NCBI GenBank assembly: GCA_002432425.1
Contig: DJEL01000020.1
Span: forward strand, 20,345-84,344
Origin: Lachnospiraceae bacterium UBA5899
Lineage (GTDB): Bacteria > Bacillota > Clostridia > Lachnospirales > Lachnospiraceae
DNA: 64,000 bases
Direction of reading: 5' to 3'
Under the pieces are notes generated by a model, which saw only the letters and a program-made list of their open reading frames with translations, searched no databases and had not been told where the DNA came from. This document shows, piece by piece, positions 8,847-18,793 of this stretch (within the stretch, counting starts at the first letter, position 1; each line of letters starts with the position of its first letter). A program made the position numbers and the translations under genes.

Positions 8847-9401
8847 TTATCCTTCCTTTATCTTAAGGAATACATGCTTGTTGGTCTTGTATTTCTTTTC
8901 TTTTACAAGCTCATAGCCCAGCTCTTCCGCATAGGAAAAATCCGTGTGAAGGTCCGCTTCCACGATAATCAGGGTATCTTCCGTTACATAACGGTATCCT
9001 TTCAGCACGGAAAGCACCTGTTTTTCCAAATCCCTGCCGTAGGGCGGGTCCATAAAGATAATATCCGCTTCTTTTTCAAAAATACCGTTCAGGGCGCTGA
9101 TGGCATCCTGCTTTAACACAACCGCCTTATCCGCAAATTTCGTAAAGGCAATGTTCTCCTGGATGCACTGTAAGGCTTCGGAAGCATTTTCCGCAAAATA
9201 GGCTTTCTTTGCCCCTCTGCTGATGGCTTCGATGCCCACGGCGCCGCTGCCCGCAAACAAATCCACAAACACACAGCCCGGGATATAGGTCTGCAACATG
9301 TTAAATAAGGTTTCTTTTATTCTGTCCGTGGTAGGTCTGGTATCCAGCCCTGTCGGGCATTTTAAGGGTAAGCTTCTGGCTGTACCTGCTATTACTCTCA
9401 T
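8847..9401 (-). CDS. rsmD: 16S rRNA (guanine966-N2)-methyltransferase RsmD
   Basis: RsmD methylates G966 of 16S rRNA using S-adenosylmethionine. The 184-residue protein opens MRVIAGTARSLPLKCP and contains RPTTDRIKETLFNML (residues 22-36), the SAM-binding FVDLFAGSGAVGIEA (about 45-59) and the catalytic DPPYG (about 119-123, family D/NPPY). Family length is about 185 residues. It is coupled to coaD downstream. Confidence 0.93.
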   Translation of the reverse strand: MRVIAGTARSLPLKCPTGLDTRPTTDRIKETLFNMLQTYIPGCVFVDLFAGSGAVGIEAISRGAKKAYFAENASEALQCIQENIAFTKFADKAVVLKQDAISALNGIFEKEADIIFMDPPYGRDLEKQVLSVLKGYRYVTEDTLIIVEADLHTDFSYAEELGYELVKEKKYKTNKHVFLKIKEG

Positions 9402-9428
9402 AATGTTTCCTTTCCGGCATAAGACTCG

Positions 9429-11669
9429 TTATGCCCGTACCTTGACGCCCTTGCCGTCACGCTTTCCGGGCTTTAAGGTATTCAGTACCAGGTTTTTGTT
9501 TTTATACGGAATGGCAGTTTCCACTGCATTCTGTATGTAATAAACGGCTTCGATGCTGTCCTTGTCCGACAGCTTCATGCCGCGGACGCCCACCGCTCCT
9601 TTTTTCTTTTCCGGAATTTCCTCAATGGCAAATTTCAAGAAATAACCGTCCTTGGACTGCAGTACAATGTTGCGCTGCTCCTTTATTACGGTAACGCTCA
9701 CCACTTCGTCCCCTTCGTTTAACTTGGTGGCAGCCACCAGGCGCTTGCTTACGTCGAATTCGCCGCCGTCCACCACTTTCATCATCGCCTGCTTTGTGAC
9801 AAAAATCATCCGGTATAAGTTTAACTCCGTCTGGCTTGCCACACAGAGAATGGTTTCCCTGGAGGCGCTGTAATTGCTCACATTGTCCACCGGAATGCCC
9901 TTGTCGCGGAACTTGCCGTAAGGGATGTCCGTCACCTTGATGGTGTGAAGCTGTCCGATATTGGTAAAGAGACAAATTCTGCCGGTATTCTTACATTTTA
10001 CCACGTATTTGTTCTCGGTATCCGCCGCTTCCTTATTTCTTTCATAGGTGGCCATATCCACCGTCTTGGCGTAACCGAAACGGTCCATTAAGAACATGAC
10101 ATCCATTTCTTCCGGCTTCTTTTCCTCGTAAACCGCTTCTTCCTTATTGGTGATTTCCGTTTTACGGGGCTTGCTGTATTCCTTTTTAATCTGGTTTAAC
10201 TCATTGATGATAACCTGTGCCATGGAGTCCTTGCGCTCTAAGATATCCTCATAGCGGAAGATATTGGACATGGTTTCCTCATGCTCGTTGATAAGCGCCT
10301 CGATTTCCAGACCGATTAACTTATACAGACGCATTTCCAGAATGGCGTTTGCCTGTTTTTCCGTAAACATAAGCTGCTCCGCCATCAGCTTAGATTCCTT
10401 GGACTTAAACTTGATGCCGTCCGTCTTTCCTTCGGTCAGGCATCCCTTTGCCATGTTCCTGTCCTTGGACCCGCGCAGGATTTCAATAATCAGGTCAATG
10501 ACGTTGCACGCCTTGATAAGGCCTTCCTGAATTTCCTTCTTCTCTTTTTCCTTTTCCAGAAGCGTGGTGTACTTTCTTGTTGCCACTTCAAACTGGAAAT
10601 CCGTGCAGGCTTTCAAAATCTGCTTTAATCCCATGGTTTCCGGTCTGCCGTCCGCAATGGCAAGCATGTTGACGCCGAAGGTGTCTTCCAGACGGGTCTT
10701 CTTGTAGAGCATGTTGGTAAAATTCTCTACGTCCGTGTCCTTCCGCAGCTCGATGACAATGCGGATGCCCTCCTTGGAGGACTGGTTGGAAATATCCACG
10801 ATGTCCATGGTCTTCTTGGTTTCGGAAAGAGCTGCCACATCGGATAAAAACTTGGCAATATTTAAGCCAATCATGGGGTAGGGAATTTCGGTGATGACAA
10901 GATTTAACTTGCCGCCCTTTGCCTTTTCCACCTCCACCTTGCCGCGGATTTTGATTTTGCCCACGCCGGTTTCGTAGATGTTTAAGAGTTCTTCCTCGTT
11001 GATGACAATGCCGCCCGTGGGGAAATCCGGGCCCTTTATGTAGCGCATGAGCTCTCTTGTGGAGATGTTCTCATCCTGCATGTACGCCTTCATGGCATCA
11101 ATGACTTCACCTAAATTGTGGGGCGGAATGCTGGTCGCCATACCTACGGCAATACCTTCGGAGCCGTTCACCAAAAGGTTGGGGATTTTTACCGGCAGAA
11201 CCTCCGGCTCTTTTTCCGTTTCGTCAAAGTTCGGAATAAAATCCACCACATCCTTGTCCAAATCCGCAAGGAATGCTTCCTGGGTGATTTTTTCCAGTCT
11301 GGCTTCCGTGTATCGCATGGCAGCGGCGCCGTCGCCTTCGATGTTGCCGAAGTTGCCGTGGCCGTCGATTAGCGGCATGCCCTTCTTAAAATCCTGCGCC
11401 ATGACCACCAGCGCATCGTAAATGGAGCTGTCGCCGTGGGGATGGTATTTACCCATGGTATCGCCGACAATACGGGCGCTTTTACGGTAAGGTCTGTCGT
11501 AGCGGATGCCCAGTTCGTGCATATCGTAAAGGGTACGTCTCTGTACCGGCTTTAAGCCGTCCCTGACATCGGGAAGCGCTCTTGCGATAATAACGCTCAT
11601 GGCATAGTCTATATATGATTTCTGCATCAGGTCGGAATATTCCGTACTGATGATTCTGCTGTCATCCAT
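9429..11669 (-). CDS. parC: type IIA DNA topoisomerase subunit A (ParC/GyrA family)
   Basis: The DNA-cleaving subunit of a gyrase or topoisomerase IV. The winged-helix region is intact (ARALPDVRDGLKPVQRR; GKYHPHGDSSIYDA; GHGNFGNIEGDGAAAMRYTEARL) with the catalytic tyrosine of MRYTE at about residue 120. Quinolone-contact positions keep Ser and Asp (HGDSSIYD). A coiled-coil gate follows, then a short C-terminal part of about 240 residues with no obvious full six-bladed pinwheel or GyrA-box (QRRGGKG). At 746 residues it is shorter than typical clostridial GyrA, so this is probably the second, topoisomerase-IV-type pair. The ATG at 11669 (AAGGAG eight bases upstream) is preferred to an in-frame TTG six bases earlier. 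Confidence 0.8.
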   Translation of the reverse strand: MDDSRIISTEYSDLMQKSYIDYAMSVIIARALPDVRDGLKPVQRRTLYDMHELGIRYDRPYRKSARIVGDTMGKYHPHGDSSIYDALVVMAQDFKKGMPLIDGHGNFGNIEGDGAAAMRYTEARLEKITQEAFLADLDKDVVDFIPNFDETEKEPEVLPVKIPNLLVNGSEGIAVGMATSIPPHNLGEVIDAMKAYMQDENISTRELMRYIKGPDFPTGGIVINEEELLNIYETGVGKIKIRGKVEVEKAKGGKLNLVITEIPYPMIGLNIAKFLSDVAALSETKKTMDIVDISNQSSKEGIRIVIELRKDTDVENFTNMLYKKTRLEDTFGVNMLAIADGRPETMGLKQILKACTDFQFEVATRKYTTLLEKEKEKKEIQEGLIKACNVIDLIIEILRGSKDRNMAKGCLTEGKTDGIKFKSKESKLMAEQLMFTEKQANAILEMRLYKLIGLEIEALINEHEETMSNIFRYEDILERKDSMAQVIINELNQIKKEYSKPRKTEITNKEEAVYEEKKPEEMDVMFLMDRFGYAKTVDMATYERNKEAADTENKYVVKCKNTGRICLFTNIGQLHTIKVTDIPYGKFRDKGIPVDNVSNYSASRETILCVASQTELNLYRMIFVTKQAMMKVVDGGEFDVSKRLVAATKLNEGDEVVSVTVIKEQRNIVLQSKDGYFLKFAIEEIPEKKKGAVGVRGMKLSDKDSIEAVYYIQNAVETAIPYKNKNLVLNTLKPGKRDGKGVKVRA

Positions 11670-11683
11670 TGCCAAATCTCCTT

Positions 11684-13606
11684 TTATACATCCAGTTCCG
11701 CATCATGGGCATGTTCGTGGATAAATGCCTTTCTGGGCGGAACGTCCGTGCCCATTAACATTTCCGTGATTTCACTTGCCATGCGGGCATCTTCGATTTC
11801 AATTCTCTTAAGCAGGCGTCTCTCCGGGTCCAGAGTGGTTTCCCAGAGCTGGGACGCATCCATTTCACCAAGACCTTTGTAACGCTGCAGGGTAAAGCTT
11901 CCCTTGTGCGACTTCCGGTATTTTTCCAGTGCCTTGTCGTCATACAGGTACTCTTCCTCTCCCTTTACGGGCATTGCCTTATACAAAGGGGGCATCGCCT
12001 GATATACATGGCCTTCAAAAATCAGTTCCGGCATAAAGCGGTAGAACAAAGTCAGAAGCAGGGTGCTGATATGGGCACCGTCCACATCCGCATCCGCCAT
12101 GATGATGATTTTGTCGTAGCGCAGCTTCGTGATATCGAAATCGTTGCCGTAGCCCTCGGAAAATCCACAGCCGAACGCATTTATCATGGTCTTGATTTCC
12201 GCATTGGCGAGCACCTTGTCAATGCTTGCCTTTTCCACATTAAGAATTTTACCGCGGATGGGAAGGATTGCCTGATACATACGGTTTCTTGCCATTTTGG
12301 CGCTGCCGCCCGCAGAATCACCTTCGACAATGAAGATTTCGCATTTAGAAGCGTCCTTGGACTCACAGTTTGCCAGTTTGCCGTTGCTGTCAAAGGAGAA
12401 CTTCTGCTTGGTCAGCATATTGGTCTTTGCCTTTTCCTCCGTCTTACGGATTTTGGCAGCCTTTTCGGCGCAGGCTATGATGCTCTTCAAGGTTTCTAAG
12501 TTACGGTCAAAGTAACGCACCATTTCTTCGGAGGTTACCTTGCTGACCACCTTCGCCGCATCCTGGTTGTCCAATTTTGTCTTGGTCTGTCCTTCAAAGC
12601 GGGGGTCCGGGTGCTTGATGGAAACCACCGCCGTCATGCCGTTTCTAACATCCGGGCCGGTGAAGTTTACGTCTTTTTCCTTTAAGATGCCGAGCTCTCT
12701 CGCATAGGTATTGATGATATTCGTAAACGCCGTCTTAAAACCGGTTAAATGGGTACCGCCCTCCGCGTTGTAAATATTGTTGCAGAAGCCCAAGACGTTT
12801 TCATGGAATTCGTTTACATACTGGAATGCCACTTCCACGGAAATGCCTTCGCTTTCCCCGGAGAAGGAAATCACCTCATGCACCGGTTCCTGGCTTTTGT
12901 TCATGTCCTTGATAAAACCGGTGATGCCGTCCGGCTCATGGTATACCACATGCTCCGGCTCGTCCTTCCGTCTGTCCTCAAAAATAATCGTCAGGTTCGG
13001 ATTTAAGTAAGCCGTTTCGTGAAGTCTGCTCTTGACCTCATCCTCTTTGAAACGGGTTTTGTCAAAAATGGTATCATCCGGCAGAAAATTTATGGTGGTA
13101 CCAGTTTCCTTGGTCTTTCCCACTACCGGCAGCAGTCCGTCTATAAGGTCTAAAACCGGAATACCCTTTTCGTATTTATCCTCGTAAATCTGTCCGCCGT
13201 TTTTGACTCTTACGGTCAGTCTGTTGGACAGGGCATTTACAACGGAAGAACCTACACCATGCAGACCGCCGCTGGTTTTGTAGGCATTGTTGTCAAACTT
13301 ACCGCCCGCATGCAGGGTCGTAAAAACCAGACGCTCCGCACTGATGCCTTTTTCATGCATGCCCACGGGAATGCCTCGTCCGTTATCCTCCACCGTTGCG
13401 GAGCCGTCCGCTTCCAGGTAGACCTTTATGGTGGTACAGTACCCTGCCAGATGCTCGTCCACGGCATTGTCCACGATTTCATAAATCAGATGGTTAAGTC
13501 CCTTGGTGGAAACACTTCCTATGTACATACCGGGACGTTTTCTTACTGCTTCCAGACCCTCTAAAACGGTAATGCTGGAGGCATCATAATTATTTGTCTT
13601 AGCCAT
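11684..13606 (-). CDS. parE: type IIA DNA topoisomerase subunit B (ParE/GyrB family)
   Basis: The ATPase subunit partnering the gene 14 bases downstream. GHKL ATP-binding motifs are clear: EIVDNAVDEHLAG, VEDNGRGIPVGMHEK, TSGGLHGVGSSVVNALS (all before residue 125). The Toprim domain has EGDSAGGSAKMARNR, with its acidic metal site at DADVDGAH. RYKGLGEMDASQLWETT near the C-terminus is shared by GyrB and ParE. At 640 residues it lacks the insertion of enterobacterial GyrB. GyrB and ParE are hard to separate by eye in Clostridia; the ParE call rests on the shortened partner subunit and on the absence of dnaA/recF nearby. Confidence 0.8.
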   Translation of the reverse strand: MAKTNNYDASSITVLEGLEAVRKRPGMYIGSVSTKGLNHLIYEIVDNAVDEHLAGYCTTIKVYLEADGSATVEDNGRGIPVGMHEKGISAERLVFTTLHAGGKFDNNAYKTSGGLHGVGSSVVNALSNRLTVRVKNGGQIYEDKYEKGIPVLDLIDGLLPVVGKTKETGTTINFLPDDTIFDKTRFKEDEVKSRLHETAYLNPNLTIIFEDRRKDEPEHVVYHEPDGITGFIKDMNKSQEPVHEVISFSGESEGISVEVAFQYVNEFHENVLGFCNNIYNAEGGTHLTGFKTAFTNIINTYARELGILKEKDVNFTGPDVRNGMTAVVSIKHPDPRFEGQTKTKLDNQDAAKVVSKVTSEEMVRYFDRNLETLKSIIACAEKAAKIRKTEEKAKTNMLTKQKFSFDSNGKLANCESKDASKCEIFIVEGDSAGGSAKMARNRMYQAILPIRGKILNVEKASIDKVLANAEIKTMINAFGCGFSEGYGNDFDITKLRYDKIIIMADADVDGAHISTLLLTLFYRFMPELIFEGHVYQAMPPLYKAMPVKGEEEYLYDDKALEKYRKSHKGSFTLQRYKGLGEMDASQLWETTLDPERRLLKRIEIEDARMASEITEMLMGTDVPPRKAFIHEHAHDAELDV

Positions 13607-13653
13607 TATCTACTCCTTTGTGTCAGCTTTCACAAGTTTACACACTAATAAAA

Positions 13654-13682
13654 AGTATATCATATTCCGGCCTTATATGCAA
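13654..13682 (-). promoter_or_regulatory. parE-parC promoter (TTGCAT-17-TATACT)
   Basis: On the minus strand TTGCAT at 13677-13682 and TATACT at 13654-13659 are 17 bases apart. The -35 box abuts the terminator hairpin of the upstream degV gene, so the two transcription units are cleanly separated. Confidence 0.7.
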
Positions 13683-13726
13683 AGAACGTTTTATCGGAAA
13701 TTTTGAATTTCCAACAAAACGTTCTT
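13682..13726 (-). terminator. long hairpin after degV
   Basis: Arms AAGAACGTTTT and AAAACGTTCTT (11 bp) enclose an inner GGAAATT/AATTTCC stem with a 3-base loop. It lies 25 bases past the degV stop. The T-run that follows on the minus strand is short, so it may be an imperfect terminator or a stabilising 3' hairpin. Confidence 0.6.
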
Positions 13727-13751
13727 ATTATACCGTCTATGCAGTTTTTCC

Positions 13752-14624
13752 TTAAATATCCAGCTTCTTGCAGCATCCCACCGCAATGACGCCGGGTCCG
13801 ATATGGCAGGAAACACTTAAGGATAAGGGGTCCATGTGAACCTCAAAGCCCGGGAAAGCTTCCTCCACTTCCTTTTTCCAGACAGCCGCCGCTTCCTCGT
13901 CATATGTATAGGCAAGTGCTAAATAAATATTATCCGGTGTGGCGCCGCCGAAGCGGTTCTCCATATCGCTGCGGATGGCGTTAATCATCATGTTCTTCCC
14001 CTGTCCGGTAGTGCGTGCCTTGGCAAAAGCATCCAGCTTTTCTCCCTGAATGGTAAGTACCGGTTTTAATTTTAAAATGGTGCCGAGGGCTGCCGCCGCC
14101 GGGGTAATTCTGCCGCCTTTTTTCAGATAATACAGCGTGTCCAGCATGATGTAAATGCTGCTGTTGAATTTATCCTCTTCCAGAATGTCGCGGATTTTTT
14201 CCGCACCCAGTCCTTTTTCCGCCATCTGCATAGCATCTAAAACGGACTGTCTCTGGGTAATGGAAATACGCTGGTTGTTTGCCACAAATACCTTTCCCTC
14301 AAACTCTTCCTCTTTGGAAAGCATCACTGCAGCCTCGCAGGAACCGGAAAGGCCGCTGCTCATGGGAATGTAAACCACTTCGTCGTATTCCTTCAAAGCA
14401 TCGTTCCAGTACTCCATAAGGCTGTCTAAGGAAGGCATGCTGGTGCTGATAGCCGCATCTCCTTTTAACTTCTCATAAAACTGTGTCTGGTTTAAGGTAA
14501 TATCTTCAAAATAACCGGTATCTCCAATCATAAACGGCATGGGTACCACACGAATGCCCATTTCCTTTGCCTGGGACTGGGTAATGCCGCTGTTGGAATC
14601 CGTAATAATCGCTACTCGGGACAT
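13752..14624 (-). CDS. DegV family fatty-acid-binding protein
   Basis: DegV proteins bind a fatty acid; the FakB members deliver it to the kinase FakA for phosphorylation. The 290-residue protein begins MSRVAIITDSNSGITQSQA, has the family's ISTSMPSLDSLMEYW (about 67-81) and IPMSSGLSGSCEAAVM (about 94-109), and ends with a glycine-rich HIGPGVIAVGC. The ATG at 14622-14624, five bases after GGAGG, is preferred to an upstream in-frame start. It sits two genes below yloV (a FakA-type kinase gene), which supports a FakB-like role with recG between them. Confidence 0.85.
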   Translation of the reverse strand: MSRVAIITDSNSGITQSQAKEMGIRVVPMPFMIGDTGYFEDITLNQTQFYEKLKGDAAISTSMPSLDSLMEYWNDALKEYDEVVYIPMSSGLSGSCEAAVMLSKEEEFEGKVFVANNQRISITQRQSVLDAMQMAEKGLGAEKIRDILEEDKFNSSIYIMLDTLYYLKKGGRITPAAAALGTILKLKPVLTIQGEKLDAFAKARTTGQGKNMMINAIRSDMENRFGGATPDNIYLALAYTYDEEAAAVWKKEVEEAFPGFEVHMDPLSLSVSCHIGPGVIAVGCCKKLDI

Positions 14625-14672
14625 AGGTTCCTCCATTTTCCACAAAATTGTAACACAAAAACTATTGTAAGG

Positions 14673-16715
14673 TTAAATGGACGTAAAGTCAATCAAATAA
14701 AATAATCCGTCTTCCGATTTGGACGGAAGTTTCTTTTGAAAGGCTTCACTCTGCCAGATATCCGTATGGCTGTCCACGCAGACAGCCGCCTGTTTTAACA
14801 CATCCGCATCCTCGTAAATATCCCCGAGCCGGAACCGGAACGCACCGCTCTGCCGGATGCCGGTAAGCTCTCCGGGGCCGCGCATTTTCAGGTCTTCATT
14901 GGCAATATAGAAACCGTCGTTGGAATGATTTAAGATGTCCAGACGCTTCTTTGTGGCATCGGAATTGCCGGTATTTAAGAAGATACAGTAGCTCTGGAAT
15001 TTGCCGCGTCCTACGCGTCCTCTTAACTGGTGAAGCTGTGCCAGTCCGAACCGCTCCGCGTTTTCCACCATCATCACCGTGGCATTGGGTACATTGATAC
15101 CTACCTCAATAACCGTGGTGGAAACCAGAATGTCGATGTTTCCGGCAGCAAATTCTTCCATGATGCGGTTCTTTTCCGCCGGTTTCATCTTGCCGTACAG
15201 TCTTGCAATGCGCACACTTTCCGGAAAATACGCCTTCAGCTTTTCCGTATAGTCCGTGACATTTTCCAAATCCGTGGTTTCGCCTTCCTCCACCATGGGA
15301 CAGATACAGTAAACCTGCCTGCCCTCGGCAATCTGTTTTTCCATGAAGGCATATGCCTTTGGTCGGTATTCCTCACCCACCACACAGTTTTTAATGGGAA
15401 TTCTGCCGCCCGGCAGTTCGTCGATGACGGACACCTGCAAATCGCCGTAGAGAATAATGGCAAGGGTGCGGGGAATGGGGGTCGCACTCATCACCAGCAC
15501 ATGGGGATGGTTGCCCTTTTCCTTTAAGGTCTCCCTCTGTCTTACGCCGAAACGGTGCTGCTCGTCCGTTACCACCAGCGCCAGCTTCTTAAAGTGCACC
15601 TTGTCCTGAATGACCGCATGGGTACCGATTACCAGATTGGCGCTGCCGTCCTCTATCTGCCGGTATACCTCCCTTTTGGCTGCCGCCGTCTGGGAACCGG
15701 ACAAAAACACCGGTACAAAGGGCAGGTTCTGCTCCTTTGTGAGCCGTAAAATCTCTTCGTAATGTTGTCTTGCCAGCACTTCCGTGGGTGCCATAAGCGC
15801 GCCCTGATAGCCGTTTGTCACACACAAAAGAAGCGCCCAGAACGCCACGATGGTTTTACCGGAACCCACATCGCCCTGCACCAGACGGCTCATAACCGCA
15901 TCCCCCGTCATGTCCGCAAGGATTTCCCCGATGACCTTGTTCTGGGCACCGGTAAGCTTATAGGGAAGCCGTTCTAAGAACCGCACGCACTCCGCCGTTT
16001 CCACCATGGGACAGGTGTTTTTTTCCTTTTCCGTCAGCATTTTGGACTGCTGCATCATCAAAATAAACAGGAAAAATTCATCAAACACAAGCCGCTTTCT
16101 GGCACGGGCAAGGCTTTCTTTGTTCTCCGGGAAATGAATTTCCGCCAGAGCCTCCCCGTAAGGCATGAGCCCTTCTTTTTTTAAGATTTCTTCCGGCAGA
16201 AATTCCTCCGGCATGGGGCACAGGGAAAGCACCTGCTTCACGGCTTTGGAGATATTCTTGCTGGTAATGCCCTTGGTAACCGGATATTTCGGCTGGATAA
16301 ACGCCATCAGCTCCCGGTATTCCTCTTCCTTATACATACGGGGCTGTTCCATCTGATTGTTGTTTTTGAGCCTGCCGCGGAACAGCATGAACTGTCCCGG
16401 TTTCAGTGCTTTCTGCAAAAAGGGCATGTTAAAAAACGTCAGTGTCAACGCCCCTGACGCATCTCTTACCTTCACCTTCAGAATGGACAGATGCTTTACC
16501 CTCGTCACCGTGGGGGCAAGCATCACAATGCCCCTTACAGTGACAAGTTCACCCGGCTTTGCCTCACTGATGAGCACCGGCTCCGTAAAGGTTTCATAGT
16601 CCCTCGGGAAAAAGAACAAAAGATCCTTTACCGTATGAATATTTAATTTTGCAAAAAGAGTGGCGGATTTCTCCCCCACTCCTTTGATTGTGGTAATATC
16701 AGACTGTAAATTCAT
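14673..16715 (-). CDS. recG: ATP-dependent DNA helicase RecG
   Basis: RecG is a branch-migration helicase that remodels stalled replication forks. The 680-residue protein has the N-terminal wedge/OB domain (about 1-200), then SF2 helicase motifs: LVQGDVGSGKTIVAF (motif I), APTEVLARQHY (Ia), DEQHRFGVRQR (II), VMSATPIPRTLA (III), and the C-terminal STTVIEVGINVPNA and QLHQLRGRVGRG. Length is normal for the family. It lies between yloV (23 bases away) and degV on the same strand. Confidence 0.96.
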   Translation of the reverse strand: MNLQSDITTIKGVGEKSATLFAKLNIHTVKDLLFFFPRDYETFTEPVLISEAKPGELVTVRGIVMLAPTVTRVKHLSILKVKVRDASGALTLTFFNMPFLQKALKPGQFMLFRGRLKNNNQMEQPRMYKEEEYRELMAFIQPKYPVTKGITSKNISKAVKQVLSLCPMPEEFLPEEILKKEGLMPYGEALAEIHFPENKESLARARKRLVFDEFFLFILMMQQSKMLTEKEKNTCPMVETAECVRFLERLPYKLTGAQNKVIGEILADMTGDAVMSRLVQGDVGSGKTIVAFWALLLCVTNGYQGALMAPTEVLARQHYEEILRLTKEQNLPFVPVFLSGSQTAAAKREVYRQIEDGSANLVIGTHAVIQDKVHFKKLALVVTDEQHRFGVRQRETLKEKGNHPHVLVMSATPIPRTLAIILYGDLQVSVIDELPGGRIPIKNCVVGEEYRPKAYAFMEKQIAEGRQVYCICPMVEEGETTDLENVTDYTEKLKAYFPESVRIARLYGKMKPAEKNRIMEEFAAGNIDILVSTTVIEVGINVPNATVMMVENAERFGLAQLHQLRGRVGRGKFQSYCIFLNTGNSDATKKRLDILNHSNDGFYIANEDLKMRGPGELTGIRQSGAFRFRLGDIYEDADVLKQAAVCVDSHTDIWQSEAFQKKLPSKSEDGLFYLIDFTSI

Positions 16716-16738
16716 AATCTTACCTGTTATTTTTCTGT

Positions 16739-18421
16739 TTATTCTGCGGAAATGACATAGTAGTAAATAGGCTGTCCGCCGTACTGCAGCTCAATGTCGC
16801 AGTTTACGAATTTCTCAGCCAGTGCATCGCGCATCTTTTCGGCATCTTCTTTGGTAACATCGCTACCGTAGTAAATACTTAACAGCTCTAAACCATCCGT
16901 CATCATAGCATTGACCATGTCCATGGTAACTTCCCAGATATCCTTGCCTACCGCTAAAATACCGGCATCGCCGATACCCATATAATCGCCCTGGCAGATA
17001 ACCTTGTCATCAATCTGGGTGTCTCTTACGGCATAGGTAACTTCACCGGTCTTTACGTTGCCGATTTCCGCCTTCATGGTCTCTTCGTTTTCTTCGGCGG
17101 ATAAATCGGGAATGTAGTTAATAATGGCGGTAATGCCCTGCGGTACGGTCTTGGTGGGAATGACGATAACTTTCTTGTCTTCCACCAAACCGACTGCCTG
17201 GTTGGCTGCCAGAATGACGTTTTTATTGTTGGGAAGGATAAATACCGTATCGGCATTTACCTTATCAATGGCGTTTAACATGTCTTCGGTGGAAGGATTC
17301 ATGGTCTGTCCGCCTTCGATAATGTAGTCAACACCCAGTCCTTTAAAGATTTCATTCATGCCGTCACCGATGGAAACTGCCACAAATCCGGCACTCTTGC
17401 GCTCTGCGGGAGCTGCCTGTTCCTGTGCCTTGGCTTCTTCCTGTGCGGCTTTCTGCTTTTCTGCTTCCTTGAACAGCTTCTCCTGATGCTCTAAGCGCAT
17501 ATTGTCAATCTTCATATTGGAAAGTGCACCGTATTTCAAAGCTCTCTGGATAGCCAGTCCGGGATCATTTGTGTGAACATGAACCTTTACCACATCCTCA
17601 TCCGCTACGCAGACAATGGAGTCACCGATGGACTCTAAGAATGCCTTAAAATCCATTTCCTGTTTGATATTGAACGGTCTGTTTAAGAGAATGATAAACT
17701 CTGTGCAGTAACCGAATTTAATCTCTGCTTCCTCTGTCTGCGCCGGCTTTGCTTCACCGTCAGCCTTAGGAGTTTCCGTAATGGTGTAGTCCACTTCCTT
17801 GCCGAGGAATGCATCGTAAGCGCCTGCCATCACTTCTACAAGTCCCTGTCCGCCGGAGTCTACAACCCCAGCCTGTTTCAGTACCGGCAAAAGCTCGGGC
17901 GTCTGGCTTAAGACATAGCGGGCATGTTCTAATACATCACCCATGAATGCTGCCATATCTTCCGCACCGTCCTCAGTAAGCTCCTTCGCCTTGTCGGAAA
18001 TACCCTTTGCTACAGTAAGAATGGTGCCTTCCTTCGGCTTCATAACTGCCTTGTAAGCGGTTTCCACTGCTTTTTCGTAAGCTTCTGTCAGGTCTGTGAT
18101 ACCGATTATTTCCTTTTCTTTAATGCTCTTGGTCAGACCTCTTAACAACTGGGATAAAATAACACCGGAGTTACCTCTGGCTCCTCGTAAGGAACCTCCT
18201 GAAATTGCCTTGCACAAAGCGGCCATATCCGGTTCTTCACCGAGTGCCACCACTTCTTTGGCTGCAGACATAATGGTAAGTGTCATGTTGGTTCCTGTGT
18301 CTCCGTCGGGAACGGGGAAAACGTTTAATTCGTTAATCAGTTCCTTCTTGGATTCCAAGTTTTTTGCTCCGGCTAAGAACATCTTTGCAAGCATCTTAGC
18401 GTCGATCGTATTTAAAGCCAC
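16739..18421 (-). CDS. yloV: DAK2-domain kinase YloV (FakA-type fatty acid kinase)
   Basis: A 560-residue protein with an N-terminal dihydroxyacetone-kinase-like DhaL domain: NVFPVPDGDTGTNMTLT binds ATP/Mg (residues 29-45), followed by SLRGARGNSGVILSQ and GVVDSGGQGLV. The middle and C-terminal regions (EDM-type, residues ~230-560) are those of FakA, which phosphorylates fatty acids held by FakB/DegV proteins for entry into phospholipid. A low-complexity Lys/Ala/Glu/Gln linker at about residues 305-335 is notable. GTG start at 18421, eight bases after GGAGG. It forms the yloU-yloV-recG-degV row seen across Firmicutes. Confidence 0.88.
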   Translation of the reverse strand: MALNTIDAKMLAKMFLAGAKNLESKKELINELNVFPVPDGDTGTNMTLTIMSAAKEVVALGEEPDMAALCKAISGGSLRGARGNSGVILSQLLRGLTKSIKEKEIIGITDLTEAYEKAVETAYKAVMKPKEGTILTVAKGISDKAKELTEDGAEDMAAFMGDVLEHARYVLSQTPELLPVLKQAGVVDSGGQGLVEVMAGAYDAFLGKEVDYTITETPKADGEAKPAQTEEAEIKFGYCTEFIILLNRPFNIKQEMDFKAFLESIGDSIVCVADEDVVKVHVHTNDPGLAIQRALKYGALSNMKIDNMRLEHQEKLFKEAEKQKAAQEEAKAQEQAAPAERKSAGFVAVSIGDGMNEIFKGLGVDYIIEGGQTMNPSTEDMLNAIDKVNADTVFILPNNKNVILAANQAVGLVEDKKVIVIPTKTVPQGITAIINYIPDLSAEENEETMKAEIGNVKTGEVTYAVRDTQIDDKVICQGDYMGIGDAGILAVGKDIWEVTMDMVNAMMTDGLELLSIYYGSDVTKEDAEKMRDALAEKFVNCDIELQYGGQPIYYYVISAE

Positions 18422-18433
18422 GGTAAATCCTCC

Positions 18434-18793
18434 TTAATCAATCACTCTTACACCTTCAACAAAGATGTTAATTTTTTCAATTTCAATTCCGGTAAATTCT
18501 TCCACTTTATATTTCACATTGTCAATCAGATTGTCGGAAACAGCTAAAATGCTGACACCATATGCCACGATAACGTGAAAATTCAGAGTAAGCTTATTGT
18601 TATTTAAGGAAACGGCAATTCCTCTTGTCAGACTATCTTTCTTTAAAAGCCTGGCAATACCGTCTTTTGCGGAAAAGCCAGCCATTCCCACGATACCAAA
18701 ACATTCCATGGCAACCGTACCTGCATACTGGGCAATAACTTCGTTGTCAATCGTAATGTTACCCATGTGGGTATTCATAGAAGATCCTTTCAT
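18434..18793 (-). CDS. yloU: Asp23/Gls24 family protein YloU
   Basis: A 119-residue Asp23-domain protein (GNITIDNEVIAQYAGTVAMEC onward), ending in IEIEKINIFVEGVRVID as the family does. Asp23 proteins are envelope-stress-related and their genes usually sit directly ahead of yloV, as here (12 bases). The ATG at 18791-18793 is six bases after AAGGAGG and is preferred to an in-frame start seven codons upstream. A TATAAT at 18840-18845 on the minus strand is a probable -10 element, though no good -35 accompanies it. Confidence 0.85.
   Translation of the reverse strand: MKGSSMNTHMGNITIDNEVIAQYAGTVAMECFGIVGMAGFSAKDGIARLLKKDSLTRGIAVSLNNNKLTLNFHVIVAYGVSILAVSDNLIDNVKYKVEEFTGIEIEKINIFVEGVRVID

Noticed and set aside
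11906..12499. 197-residue open frame on the plus strand
   Set aside because: Antisense to parE, whose ATPase and Toprim motifs are intact; no start signal.
13682..13726. LexA box near parE
   Set aside because: GAACGTTTT at the hairpin arm lacks the second half-site at the right spacing; the symmetry is explained by the hairpin.
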